Source of the DNA: Kiloniella spongiae
GTDB taxonomy: Bacteria > Pseudomonadota > Alphaproteobacteria > Kiloniellales > Kiloniellaceae
NCBI RefSeq assembly: GCF_001026905.1
Contig: NZ_LAQL01000003.1
Span: forward strand, 186,001-250,000
Length of the DNA: 64,000 nucleotides
Reading direction: 5' to 3'
Shown here: positions 16,192 through 24,568 of the stretch, piece by piece
Numbering within the stretch: position 1 is the first letter of the stretch
Layout of the letters: the number at the start of each line of letters is the position of its first letter
The notes under the pieces: generated by a model
What the model was told of the DNA's origin: nothing
The model's database searches: none
What the model saw: only the letters and a program-made list of their open reading frames with translations
Position numbers and translations under genes: made by a program

Positions 16192-17088
16192 ATGACAGAA
16201 GGTGCGTTGACGCGTTTGCATTCCGGTTGTTTGAGCCGAATTTTTATTCGGACGACTTCGCTTGCGTTCCTTTTTTGTTTGGCGATTATTTTATCCTCGT
16301 CAAACATGGCTCTGGCCACAGAAAACCAGATCACAGAAAACCAGATCACAGAAAAGCCGGCTACAGAAAACCAGATCCCAAACGAGATTGCGGACAAAAT
16401 TACTGTTACAGTAGGTGAATGGCCGCCTTTCCTGACTCAGGAACTGGAAGGCAACGGTGTTGTTGCGGAAATGATCATTGAGATCTTTGCGTCGCAAGGT
16501 ATCGAAGCTGAACTGACCTTTTTGCCTTGGGGACGGGGGTATTACGAAGCTTCTATTGGTGAATTTCAGGCCATGGGTGTCTGGATGCACAAACAAGAAC
16601 GCGAGAAAGAATTTCTTTTTAGTGAACCGATCCTCCATGAGCAATTCGTCTTTTTTCACCGCAAGGATATGGATTTTGATTGGGATAAGATGTCTGATCT
16701 CAAGAACTATCGCCTTGGGGGTGGTATTAAATACAGCTATGGCCCGAAATTGGATGCCGCGGTAACCGACGGAACGCTGTTCATGGACCGTGGGCCAAGC
16801 GATGAAGTGAATTTTCACAAACTACTGACAGGGCGCATTCAAATCTATCCCCAGGAAAAATCAGTCGGTTATTTTGCCCTTATGAACCATTTCTCTGCCG
16901 AAGATCGGGATCAGATCACCCATCACCCCAAGCCAATTCTCAATAATCTGAGTTATGTTCTTTTCCCAAAAGCATTGGAAGGCAGCGCCGAACTTGTTGT
17001 CCGTTTTAACAGGGGCCTGAAAGAGTTTCGGGAAAGCGGTGCCTATGACCGTTACATGAAACGCCTGACAGATGACGAGACGTCTTGA
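16192..17088 (+). CDS. Solute-binding protein family 3 (PBPb) protein with repeat linker
   Basis: This 298-residue protein has a long signal peptide ending ALA at about residue 42. It is followed by a Glu/Asn/Gln-rich linker made of four tandem 5-residue units (T-E-N-Q-I type), then a family 3 periplasmic binding domain: VTVGEWPPFLTQELEGNGVVAEM, PWGRGYYEASIGEFQAMGVW, EKEFLFSEPI, and a C-terminal RFNRGLKEFRESGAYDRYM helix. ATG 16192 is chosen over upstream starts because AGGTGCAGG precedes it and it gives a sensible signal peptide. No transporter membrane genes adjoin it. The ligand is unknown; amino-acid-like small molecules are typical of the family. Confidence 0.83.
   Translation: MTEGALTRLHSGCLSRIFIRTTSLAFLFCLAIILSSSNMALATENQITENQITEKPATENQIPNEIADKITVTVGEWPPFLTQELEGNGVVAEMIIEIFASQGIEAELTFLPWGRGYYEASIGEFQAMGVWMHKQEREKEFLFSEPILHEQFVFFHRKDMDFDWDKMSDLKNYRLGGGIKYSYGPKLDAAVTDGTLFMDRGPSDEVNFHKLLTGRIQIYPQEKSVGYFALMNHFSAEDRDQITHHPKPILNNLSYVLFPKALEGSAELVVRFNRGLKEFRESGAYDRYMKRLTDDETS
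16318..16377 (+). repeat. Four tandem 15-bp repeats in the binding-protein linker
   Basis: The unit ACAGAAAACCAGATC occurs at 16318-16332, 16333-16347 and 16363-16377, with a diverged copy at 16348-16362. Being 15 bp long it changes length in frame and encodes T-E-N-Q-I between the signal peptide and the binding domain. Confidence 0.9.
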
Positions 17089-17187
17089 ATTAAGATAATT
17101 AACTGGGTGAAAACTAGACCTATCTAAAGGCTAAGATTCTCTGTAATTAGAATTGCTTAAGACGCAGGTCATCCCTATACAGTACTG

Positions 17188-17763
17188 ATGTGTAAAATGT
17201 TACAGATAATTCAGAAACTGGCGCCTGTATCATCTCGCGAGTGGGAACGTGCGGAGCACTTATTTCATTTTCGGTCTTATGAAGATGATGGAATTATCTT
17301 TTCGGCAGACGACAAGCCAGAGGAAATTCATTTTTTAACCCAAGGTATTGGCCGCTATTTTTATATTGATAGCGAAGGGCGAGAGAAAAACAAATCACTG
17401 GTTCAGGCGGGAGGGGCCTTTGCTAGTATCTCAACGCTAGTGAGTGGAGAAGCCAGTCACTTTTATACTCAAGCCATAACACCCTGCCAAACTGCGGCGA
17501 TCAATTATCGCAGCTTGATAATGCTGTCCGATGAAAACAAAAACTGGGCACTTTTTTTACGCCGGATTTATGAAAACTTAGCCCTTAAAAAAGAGCGGCG
17601 GGAAGCGGCCTTTTTAATGCTTTCTGCGCGACAGAGATACGAATGTTTTCTCGCTGAATTTGGCGAAGAGAGTCGCCTTATTCCCTTGCGACAGGTCGCG
17701 ATGTATTTGGGAATTACAGATGTCAGCCTGTCCCGTATTCGCAAAGAAATGGCATTAATCTGA
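17188..17763 (+). CDS. Crp/Fnr-family transcriptional regulator
   Basis: This 191-residue protein is a cyclic-nucleotide-binding-type beta-roll (about 15-120; FRSYEDDGIIFSADDKPEEIHFLTQG) with a C-terminal winged helix whose recognition block is IPLRQVAMYLGITDVSLSRIRKEM. It lacks the Fnr four-cysteine cluster pattern and the canonical cAMP-binding RxE motif, so the effector is unknown; it belongs to the short CNB regulators often found next to small membrane enzymes. ATG 17188 and ATG 17197 are both possible. The next gene, an isoprenylcysteine methyltransferase-like protein 148 bases downstream, is a plausible target. Confidence 0.87.
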   Translation: MCKMLQIIQKLAPVSSREWERAEHLFHFRSYEDDGIIFSADDKPEEIHFLTQGIGRYFYIDSEGREKNKSLVQAGGAFASISTLVSGEASHFYTQAITPCQTAAINYRSLIMLSDENKNWALFLRRIYENLALKKERREAAFLMLSARQRYECFLAEFGEESRLIPLRQVAMYLGITDVSLSRIRKEMALI

Positions 17764-17911
17764 AATAAACTTGACCTGAAATAAAACCGATATAGCAATT
17801 TTTCATATTGTCTTTAGGCACTTAACATATGTTAAGGCATACAACAGAAGTATCATTTAAAAACAACACCCATACAGTTGATATTAAAAGTTTCCTGAGT
17901 GGAGTGATGAA

Positions 17912-18358
17912 ATGAAAAAGCTTCTGCCGCCCGTCCTGTTTCTGTTTTTTGTGATTGCGATGGCTGTGGCCTGCTCGTTGCAAGGATCTCCACATCATTT
18001 GTCGGGAGGTTATAATCTTCTCGCCGTACCTTTTGTCCTTTTGGGGCTGGGTCTGTCTTTTATGGGAAGCAGTCTCTTCAGGAAAATTGGAACGAATATC
18101 ATGACCTTTGGGGCGCCGGATAAACTGGTAACTTCCGGACCTTTTAGCTGGACCCGTAATCCGATGTATCTGGGATTTGTTATTTCCTTGTTTGCGCTCG
18201 CTTTTATTATGGGCGGGGCTTATAGCTCATTGGCGTTGGCGGTTGTGTTTCTGGTGATCACAGATCGTTGGTATATTGCTTTTGAGGAAAAAGTTATGCG
18301 CCAAAAATTCGGAGCGGATTACGATGCTTATTGTCAAAAAGTGCGCCGCTGGATCTAG
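17912..18358 (+). CDS. Isoprenylcysteine carboxyl methyltransferase (ICMT)-family membrane protein
   Basis: This 148-residue integral membrane protein has about four hydrophobic segments (5-25, 33-52, 85-103, 107-125). The family signature is at the cofactor site: DKLVTSGPFSWTRNPMYLGF, and near the C-terminus EEKVMRQKFGADYDAYCQKVRRW with the conserved E-E and Y-x-x-Y. Bacterial members are SAM-dependent methyltransferases of uncertain substrates (lipids, thiols or sulfide). A good ribosome site (GGAGTGATGA) precedes ATG 17912. It follows a Crp-like regulator in the same direction and converges on the aldolase gene. Confidence 0.88.
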   Translation: MKKLLPPVLFLFFVIAMAVACSLQGSPHHLSGGYNLLAVPFVLLGLGLSFMGSSLFRKIGTNIMTFGAPDKLVTSGPFSWTRNPMYLGFVISLFALAFIMGGAYSSLALAVVFLVITDRWYIAFEEKVMRQKFGADYDAYCQKVRRWI

Positions 18359-18421
18359 TCGTAAAACTCTTTTCGTTCTCTTGGATAGAGGCCTTGGGAT
18401 AGGGAGTAGCTGAGATGCCCC

Positions 18422-19177
18422 TCATTCCCTGTACGATGGATCTGTTTTGTCCAGTATGGTTTTTAGATGGTCAAAATGGGCGAAAGAGGCCTCGCTGAAA
18501 TCTTCCCAGCTGCGGGCAGTTTTTTCGGCGATTTCGTCACTCATGACGTTGAGTTCCTGTCCGGTGGAATAGGCGAGAACCAGCGTTTTGGCTGCACGTT
18601 CCAGGAAGTAGAGATCTTCAAAGGCTTCGGCAACGGTATCTGCGGCGACAGAAACACCGTGATTGCCCATCATCATGACGGACTGGTTGCCAAAGGCGCG
18701 GGCGATGCGTTGGCCTTCTTCGGCTTCATCTGCAAGGCCGCCAAAATTAAGGTCGATGGCAATACGATTGAAAAAGCGGGCGGTATTTTGGTCAATCGGT
18801 TTAATGGTGGGATCTTTCAGGGTTGCCAGTGCCGTGGCGTAGGTTGGATGACAGTGCAATAGGACACGGGCGTTGGGAACAGCTGCGTGAACAGCACCAT
18901 GAATGCACCAGGCGGTGGGATCTGGCGCTTCGGGACCGTTCATCACTTCTGGATCATCGGCATCCAGCAATAACAGGTCACTGGCACGAATTTCAGAAAA
19001 GTGCTTCCATTTTGGATTGAGCAGGAACTTCTTGCCATCTGCGGATACCGCAGCCGAGAAATGGTTTCCCACGGACTCATGCCAGTCAAAATGAACAGCC
19101 AGGCGAAACGCAGCAGCGAGATCGACACGAAGTGCCCATTCTTTGGTCTCGATTTCGGTAGCATGAATATTCTGCAT
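18422..19177 (-). CDS. Class II aldolase/adducin family protein
   Basis: This 251-residue protein has the zinc-aldolase fold. GNHFSAAV near residue 37 is the phosphate-type substrate loop, HCHPTYATAL near residue 103 supplies two zinc-binding histidines, and GNHGVSVAADTVAEAFEDLYFLERAA provides the third His and the C-terminal helix. The catalytic E/D found in fuculose-phosphate aldolase is in the usual place (IHGAVHAAVP region). Many proteins of this length act as decarboxylases or aldolases in sugar or aromatic catabolism; the substrate is unknown. It is divergent from a GcvA-like LysR gene that probably regulates it. AGGA precedes the ATG. Confidence 0.88.
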   Translation of the reverse strand: MQNIHATEIETKEWALRVDLAAAFRLAVHFDWHESVGNHFSAAVSADGKKFLLNPKWKHFSEIRASDLLLLDADDPEVMNGPEAPDPTAWCIHGAVHAAVPNARVLLHCHPTYATALATLKDPTIKPIDQNTARFFNRIAIDLNFGGLADEAEEGQRIARAFGNQSVMMMGNHGVSVAADTVAEAFEDLYFLERAAKTLVLAYSTGQELNVMSDEIAEKTARSWEDFSEASFAHFDHLKTILDKTDPSYRE

Positions 19178-19377
19178 GTTCTGATTTCCTGACGCAGTAG
19201 CAATAACGCATAGCAGTTTGCGTGCGGCCCTGAAGATTTACAAACGAGAAAAATAGAGTACTGTCATTAGTTAAACTTATGTATTTCTTATGAATGAGCG
19301 TAATTCTTTACATCCGGGTGTGTAAAATAGCTGGCGGCAAAGGTATGAGGCAGAGAGAAGGGGAGGTAAAGCAAGGC

Positions 19378-20241
19378 ATGAACGGTCAAAATCTTCCTCC
19401 TCTGAACTGGTTACGGGCCTTCGAAGCATCAGCCCGGCACTTATCGTTTACGGGGGCTGCCCGTGAATTGAACATGACGCAATCCGCTGTCTCTCAACAA
19501 ATCAAAAGTCTGGAACAATCACTGGGATTACCGCTTTTTGTGCGCCAACCGAGGGTTCTGTTACTCACGGAAGCCGGAGAAAACTACCTGCCCATTATTC
19601 AGGATGCCTTTGAACGCCTGCAAAGCGGAACGCTTTCCCTGACGGGTGGGGACAGGGGACAGCGGCTGACTCTGCAATGCAACATGTCTTTTTCGGTCTT
19701 CTGGCTGACACCGCGGCTGAGCCGTCTTTTTGATCGTTATCCCTGGCTGACGTTAAACGTGGTCCCGGAACTCTGGACCAATTCAACAGAACCCTCTGCA
19801 TCGCTTCTTATTCGCTTTGGCCGGGATGTGGCGCGAGAGACGGATGCAAAGTTGCTGTCTCAGGGACATTTTTATCCCGTTTGCGCACCGACAATTGCTG
19901 AAGGTGTCGATTGGCACAAAGATCGCCTGTTTGATTGTAGCGGTATTACCTGTTCCTGGAATGCCTGGCTGGGGGATCAGAAAACGTCTTTACCCGAAGG
20001 TAAGTCAATCAACCTGGCTTCAACCTATAGTATTTCCATCAATGCCGCTGTTCACGGGGCGGGTCTTGCCATGGGGCATGATGTTCTGGTTCAAGATCTG
20101 ATGGCACAGGGATGTTTGGTCAAGCCCTTTGATCATGAGGTTCCGATGCAAGAAGCCTATTACCTGATGCAACCCGCCCGCCACAGCCAAACACCCGCCA
20201 GCCGTGCCTTTATCGAGTGGTTGGAAGAAGAGTTTTCTTAA
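19378..20241 (+). CDS. LysR-family regulator, GcvA-like subgroup
   Basis: This 287-residue protein starts MNGQNLPPLNWLRAFEASAR, the hallmark N-terminus of GcvA/AmpR-type LysR proteins, followed by LNMTQSAVSQQIKSLEQSLG and a shortened effector domain with GAGLAMGHDVLVQDLMAQG. ATG 19378 is preferred over upstream in-frame starts because it begins the conserved domain and GGGGAGGT lies about ten bases before it. It is divergent from the class II aldolase gene across a 200-base region that should hold both promoters; no clear palindrome was found there. Confidence 0.9.
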   Translation: MNGQNLPPLNWLRAFEASARHLSFTGAARELNMTQSAVSQQIKSLEQSLGLPLFVRQPRVLLLTEAGENYLPIIQDAFERLQSGTLSLTGGDRGQRLTLQCNMSFSVFWLTPRLSRLFDRYPWLTLNVVPELWTNSTEPSASLLIRFGRDVARETDAKLLSQGHFYPVCAPTIAEGVDWHKDRLFDCSGITCSWNAWLGDQKTSLPEGKSINLASTYSISINAAVHGAGLAMGHDVLVQDLMAQGCLVKPFDHEVPMQEAYYLMQPARHSQTPASRAFIEWLEEEFS

Positions 20242-20352
20242 AGGCTTTTTAAGGAAAGAGGGGCTAATGAAGCTTCATAATATCTTTTGCCATTGGAGTA
20301 TGAGACGGGCACACTGAGGGCGGTTTTTAATTCTCATCATTCAAGATTCTTC

Positions 20353-20940
20353 ATGACAGCTTTATTTGAACTATTCCTGAAAATCGGGGCGCGGGATTTC
20401 CTGCCTTTTTATCGTGATCTGAAAGCCGCCGGGCATATCAGGTCCGAGGCGGTTTCCTATTATCTTTGGCGTTATCTGTTCTATAGCCTTTTGGCAGTTA
20501 TGGTTGCGCTTGTGATTTTGTGGGTCATGGGGGCCGTTATCTTTAACCCGGCAGAGGGGCTTTCATTTAATCCCGACCTGACTATTCCTGTGTTTTTCGG
20601 GGCATTGATTGCGCTTTATATCTGGTGGACCCTGATCGAAATGGTGGGAAGTATGGCCCATGTTTATAGCCGTGGACAGGTTGCCAAGGCCAAGGTCATG
20701 GGGACAAAGTCCCGGATGGGGCGCGGTTTCTATGTGCTATTGCGGTTTGAGCATATGGGGAAAACGATAGAGGCAAGCTTTGCCAAGCAGATCGGTCAAA
20801 AGAGCTATTGGGAAGCATTTCCCCATGAGTATTTGGAAATTATCTATGCCCAAGATAACCCTGAACTGGTTATGCCTTATAAAGAGGATTGTTTTGAACG
20901 TAGATGTCTGGACAATACCCGTAAAGTGCTTGCTGATTAA
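20353..20940 (+). CDS. Membrane protein with a DUF3592-like extracytoplasmic domain
   Basis: This 195-residue protein has two hydrophobic segments (about 35-62 and 78-98) and a C-terminal hydrophilic domain. That domain reads AKAKVMGTKSRMGRGFYVLLRFEHMGKTIEASF..., then KSYWEAFPHEYLEIIYAQDNPELVMP, an order of short strands resembling DUF3592 proteins. ATG 20353 is chosen on the hydrophobic profile; a longer frame from TTG 20287 exists and no start has a convincing ribosome site. The function is unknown. It lies upstream of two further unknown membrane and secreted proteins on the same strand. Confidence 0.7.
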   Translation: MTALFELFLKIGARDFLPFYRDLKAAGHIRSEAVSYYLWRYLFYSLLAVMVALVILWVMGAVIFNPAEGLSFNPDLTIPVFFGALIALYIWWTLIEMVGSMAHVYSRGQVAKAKVMGTKSRMGRGFYVLLRFEHMGKTIEASFAKQIGQKSYWEAFPHEYLEIIYAQDNPELVMPYKEDCFERRCLDNTRKVLAD

Positions 20941-21206
20941 AGCCAAGATACTGACGTAAAAACATAAAATCAGAGATTGGAAGATGAAATCACGAAAAAG
21001 ACCTCCCTTTTTACGGGAACAGAGTTAAGATACCAGCCAGATGGTACAAATAGCAGATAACATGTGGGGGTGAATATTCCCTGTCCCGAACATTTCTGCC
21101 GCTGAGCTTTCCAATCGGGGCCTGTGGGGCTTCTGTGAAAGAGTTAGAGGTTATAGGACAGTGAGGATATTCGAAAATAGGTTGGTTATCGTGTTTGTGA
21201 ACAAGT

Positions 21207-22421
21207 GTGCAAATAAGGCCGGAGTTGAGGTTGCCAGAAGAAAAAGTCAGAGTTTTAAAAGAGGGACTGCCGTCATTACATGACATGGAAACGGATGATC
21301 TGGTTGATTATCTGCTTCAGGCACGGCAAACCTTCGTAACCAGTCTAGCAAAAAAAGATCCCCCTCTGGACGAACGATCGCTGTTGATTGAGACAGCGAA
21401 TTTTGACGAAGCTGTCCGTCGTATTCTTTCAGAAAAATCAAATTCTTCTTCTGTGAGCAAAGACGTGAAAAATGTTGATGCGACTGATGTCCTGTCAATT
21501 GATGACGCATCAGATGAAGACGATGACTCCAATAACGAAGATGACGCGCAAGAGGATGACGTCGCTGAAGTTTCTCTGGATAGTTATTTGTCTGATAAAG
21601 AAGATCAGGATGAAGATGTTCTTTTGTTGGAAGAAAAGCCCCTTTTTGCTGAACAGCCTTTGTTAGAAAAGTTGACCCGCCCGCGTCCAGCTGAAACCCA
21701 GATGAGAAGGGAAGCTGAAACAAAAAGGGAAATACAAACTAAAAGAGAATCTAAGTTTGAAAATACAGATATAAATCTGGCCGACAATGCCGATATTGGT
21801 ATGGAACAAGGGGGAATTAATCTGGATGATTTTTCGCCTCTAGATCGTAAGGCCAATCAGCAGAAAACGAATGAAGATCATCGTCTGGATAGAGGGACGG
21901 ATAGGAAAACAAGAGATCCGTCACCCTATGTCTGGGATAGTGATGTGGATGAAAAATCGCGTGGCGGTTTCTTGGGCTTTGTCAGCGGACTGATTGTACT
22001 GGCCGTCTATATTGCCTTGCCTGCACTGGCTTTGGTCTCTCCTTTGTTAACCCCGGCAATGGCTTGGAATGAGTGGATCAATATCGGTATTTTGTCTGGT
22101 ATTGTTTTGCTGGTTGTTTTTATCGTTTCTATCTTCAGTCGATATCGCTTTCGTTATGCGCTTTATGGCGGCGTTGCCTTTGCTTTGTTGAGCTATGGGG
22201 CACATCATATCCCGCAGGTTCGTGATTTTGTGGACAATGAAAAAATTGTTTTGCCCATTGCGGCGAATTACCTGATTGAAGGTTACTTTCAGTTGGCAGA
22301 AGAAAGCCAGCTCCCGCTTAAAACGGGCGCTGTTCAATTGCAGCCAAATGAGTTGAATTACAGTCGATTACAGCGTGTGAACCTCTTTGTGAAGGAGGTT
22401 GATACATGGCTGGAAAACTAG
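21207..22421 (+). CDS. Acidic-linker membrane protein of unknown function
   Basis: The frame encodes up to 404 residues. The N-terminal cytoplasmic-looking part is followed by a long acidic, disordered segment (about 90-155, many D/E/S), a charged K/R/E/T-rich stretch, and then three hydrophobic segments at roughly 253-275, 292-312 and 316-333. It ends in a helical tail YSRLQRVNLFVKEVDTWLEN. The start is uncertain: GTG 21207, TTG 21231 (after GGAGTTGAGG) and ATG 21282 are all possible. The last 16 bases overlap the next gene, whose ribosome site GGAGG lies inside this one, so the two are translationally coupled. I recognise no family. Together with the secreted partner it may form an envelope complex; that is inference. 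Confidence 0.72.
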   Translation: MQIRPELRLPEEKVRVLKEGLPSLHDMETDDLVDYLLQARQTFVTSLAKKDPPLDERSLLIETANFDEAVRRILSEKSNSSSVSKDVKNVDATDVLSIDDASDEDDDSNNEDDAQEDDVAEVSLDSYLSDKEDQDEDVLLLEEKPLFAEQPLLEKLTRPRPAETQMRREAETKREIQTKRESKFENTDINLADNADIGMEQGGINLDDFSPLDRKANQQKTNEDHRLDRGTDRKTRDPSPYVWDSDVDEKSRGGFLGFVSGLIVLAVYIALPALALVSPLLTPAMAWNEWINIGILSGIVLLVVFIVSIFSRYRFRYALYGGVAFALLSYGAHHIPQVRDFVDNEKIVLPIAANYLIEGYFQLAEESQLPLKTGAVQLQPNELNYSRLQRVNLFVKEVDTWLEN

Positions 22422-23503
22422 GTTTTGGAAAATTGAAGCTCGCAAAATGTTTCTTTATCCAGATTTTGGCTGTAGCTGTTTTCGTCACCAGCATATTGGG
22501 GCTGAATGATATCACGGCTTATGCTGATGTGTCTGGACGTGGAGAGGGGGATCACCAGTTCCTGTCTTTTAGCAGGAAAGCAAATAGTGAATTTTTTGTT
22601 CATGAGCAAAACAATCAGAAGCAAAAAGTCTTTTTACCGGGCATTGATTACAGCTTTCGCTGGCGCGTCGAAAACGGTGGCGCACAGGCTATTACGCCCC
22701 ATGCTATTGTTCAGGGGCAGATTATCTGGAACATTCACTCAAATACCTATTTGCCTCTGCCGACTACACCTGGTGGGCGGGCGCGATTAAGTGAACTTTC
22801 CGAAGAAAGCTGGTCACAACTGGCGCTCTATGATGTGAAACTAAAGCTGATCCTGCGTGAGAAAGATAAGCCCGGTCAGCGCTATGGTTTGGTGTTGGAC
22901 CTGGGTATCCCGAACAAACCGGGGGAAAAAAGCTGGAGCATTACAGTTCCCGAACAGGTCAGTTGGAACAAGCTGTTTACCCGCTATGAAGGACCGGGGC
23001 AGAATAACACGCTTTACCTGTCATCCGAAGAAGCCCGCGCTGTTGTTGGGGCGGCAGGGGAAGACAAAGAGCTTGTGGTCGAGAGCTCGTGGCTTACATC
23101 TGCGCGAATGAGTACCGTTGCCTACTTTGATGATCTGCTGCAAAAACGTGTGGACTGGCGGGCAGAGTTTATGGTGAGAACTATTCAGGCACAGTTGGAC
23201 TCTCTGGAACGTATTACGGGGTTGCCAGGGGAAAAAATTCGCCAGGCACTGGCCGTGACACGGGTTGATATCAACCGCAATATCACGGCAATTCCAATGG
23301 GCGTGCAAAAGCTTTATGACAAGTTGAATAGCGGGCTGCCTGATCGTTATATCAGCCCCATGCGGCGGGCCTATTATCATGCCGAGCGCACACGCATTTA
23401 TGAAGAATCTTTGACCGAGTTGGAAAAGCTAAAGCCGGGGCAGTTAATCGATGATTATCCTGCATGGTTTGATGCCAAAGTTCAGGCGATTGGACTACAG
23501 TGA
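22406..23503 (+). CDS. Secreted or membrane-anchored protein of unknown function
   Basis: This 365-residue protein has an N-terminal hydrophobic segment (about 15-32) after a basic start, ending near DITAYADVS, which could be a signal peptide with cleavage after TAYA. The body has a beta-rich first half (FSRKANSEFFVHEQNN.., IDYSFRWRVENGG..) and a helical second half with many aromatic and charged residues (RTIQAQLDSLERITGLPGE, SPMRRAYYHAERTRIYEESL). It is not a recognised family. GGAGG seven bases upstream of ATG 22406 is inside the preceding gene and overlaps it by 16 bases, indicating coupled expression and probably a physical partnership with that membrane protein. Confidence 0.77.
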   Translation: MAGKLGFGKLKLAKCFFIQILAVAVFVTSILGLNDITAYADVSGRGEGDHQFLSFSRKANSEFFVHEQNNQKQKVFLPGIDYSFRWRVENGGAQAITPHAIVQGQIIWNIHSNTYLPLPTTPGGRARLSELSEESWSQLALYDVKLKLILREKDKPGQRYGLVLDLGIPNKPGEKSWSITVPEQVSWNKLFTRYEGPGQNNTLYLSSEEARAVVGAAGEDKELVVESSWLTSARMSTVAYFDDLLQKRVDWRAEFMVRTIQAQLDSLERITGLPGEKIRQALAVTRVDINRNITAIPMGVQKLYDKLNSGLPDRYISPMRRAYYHAERTRIYEESLTELEKLKPGQLIDDYPAWFDAKVQAIGLQ

Positions 23504-23538
23504 GGCGTTAAAATGTCTGATCGCAAGCCTAGAGCAGA

Positions 23539-23572
23539 AAGCAGGTCAGTCTTGTGAGAAACTGACCTGCTT
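23539..23572. terminator. Bidirectional terminator with the AAGCAGGTCA core
   Basis: Perfect 12-bp arms AAGCAGGTCAGT (23539-23550) and ACTGACCTGCTT (23561-23572) enclose a 10-base loop between convergent genes. The same core is reused in the hairpin at 24492-24527. Confidence 0.75.
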
Positions 23573-23582
23573 ACAATTGTGA

Positions 23583-23942
23583 TTAACCCCTAAGATCCAT
23601 CATTCCTTCATTTTCTGCGCAGTCTATTGCGTTGAAATCTTCGGAAGATCGTGCATGGGAATTTTTCGTAGAAAATCTTTCCGATGCCTTCCTATCCCGT
23701 ATGAGTATCATTTCCAACTCTTCAGGAGTAATCGTTAAGGCCTGTTTGAGTTGTAAATTTTTTTGAGTTCCAGGGATATAAATTCTGGTTGCGATACGAA
23801 TATAAGCCGAAAATGAAAGACCAAGGAGTAAATCTTCGTCGGTTTCAACTAGATAATCGCCCGCAGGCAATACCTCGCTAAGATTTCTAAAAGAAAAAGG
23901 GTTTGAGAAGGAGACTGTTTTTTTTGTAGTACGTGTTGTCAT
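23583..23942 (-). CDS. Small conserved alphaproteobacterial-type protein, unknown function
   Basis: This 119-residue protein starts MTTRTTKKTVSFSNPFSF; GAGG lies six bases upstream of ATG 23942, which is preferred over a longer frame. The central motif LPAGDYLVETDEDLLLGLSFSAYIRIATRIYI matches a widespread small protein family seen in many alphaproteobacterial genomes, in which a PAGDY-V-TDEE-GLSF-AY-R-AT pattern is kept. No catalytic motif is evident; it looks like a small beta-barrel or binding module with a variable polar tail. It probably shares a transcript with the 51-residue gene just upstream on the same strand. Confidence 0.72.
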   Translation of the reverse strand: MTTRTTKKTVSFSNPFSFRNLSEVLPAGDYLVETDEDLLLGLSFSAYIRIATRIYIPGTQKNLQLKQALTITPEELEMILIRDRKASERFSTKNSHARSSEDFNAIDCAENEGMMDLRG

Positions 23943-24072
23943 CAAAGACCTCTCTGTGAAGCCAAATGCCTTTTTGTTAACCCAAAAACTGCCCAAAAAC
24001 TGCCAAAGAGGTTGTATCCCTCTCCGGCAGCGAGTCCTGAAGCATGACTATTCGCTTTTGCGAATAAAAATT

Positions 24073-24228
24073 CTAAGCTTTGACTTCCGATTTTGTATCG
24101 GTTGAAGGTTTGTCCGTTGAGTTCACCTCTTTACCAGCGGGGGTCGCCATTGGCGTTGCTTTTTCTGGTTTTGTTGATGTTTCTTTTGAGGGTGAGCCTT
24201 CGGACTTTGCATATTTATTGAAAGACAT
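24073..24228 (-). CDS. Very small hydrophilic protein (51 residues)
   Basis: On the minus strand ATG 24228 opens a 51-codon frame beginning MSFNKYAKSEGSPSKETSTKP and ending KSEVKA before TAG at 24073. It is rich in Lys, Ser, Thr, Glu and Pro with no hydrophobic core, so it is probably intrinsically disordered. Its codon use is protein-like and the plus-strand frame over the same bases looks like a mirror. It lies 130 bases upstream of the 119-residue gene in the same direction. The ribosome site (AAGAAAGTG) is weak. I infer a real gene from composition and context; no function can be proposed. Confidence 0.5.
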   Translation of the reverse strand: MSFNKYAKSEGSPSKETSTKPEKATPMATPAGKEVNSTDKPSTDTKSEVKA

Positions 24229-24491
24229 ATTGTTTTCACTTTCTTTAAAGCAGAAATTATATCCTGCTTATTAATAGGTGGTAAGTAATTTTTTTAATTC
24301 AACTTTATTATTATTTTATTTTTTATTTGAAGATTGCGTTATTTTATTTATTTATACTTCTTATGTTTGTTTTTTTATTTTGTTGAGTGTTCATCGTATA
24401 TTTTTGCCGAGTGGATTTGTTCACGCCGTCTTCGTGACGGATTGAAATGATTTTCTAAACACGAATATTGATTTTATTTGGGGAGTAATAA
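24229..24491. other. AT-rich intergenic stretch
   Basis: The region is very AT-rich, with long runs of T and ATT repeats on the plus strand, and carries the promoter for the leftward small-gene pair at its left end. I see no open frame, RNA gene or convincing operator in it; the hairpin at 24492-24527 closes it on the right. Confidence 0.5.
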
Positions 24492-24527
24492 AAAAGCAGG
24501 TCAACTGAGAACTGCTGACCTGCTTTT
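24492..24527. terminator. Terminator of the chemoreceptor gene, AAGCAGGTCA core
   Basis: Perfect 12-bp arms AAAAGCAGGTCA (24492-24503) and TGACCTGCTTTT (24516-24527) enclose a 12-base loop. It lies just downstream of the minus-strand chemoreceptor stop, with U-rich sequence on that strand. Ten bases of the core are shared with the hairpin at 23539-23572. Confidence 0.82.
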
Positions 24528-24568
24528 ATGAAATTGTGCGCCGTCCCTAATCTGAACGACATGTGACG

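Noticed and set aside
16300-16818. 172-codon minus-strand frame
   Set aside because: It is antisense to the solute-binding protein and its apparent repeats are the mirror of the linker repeats.
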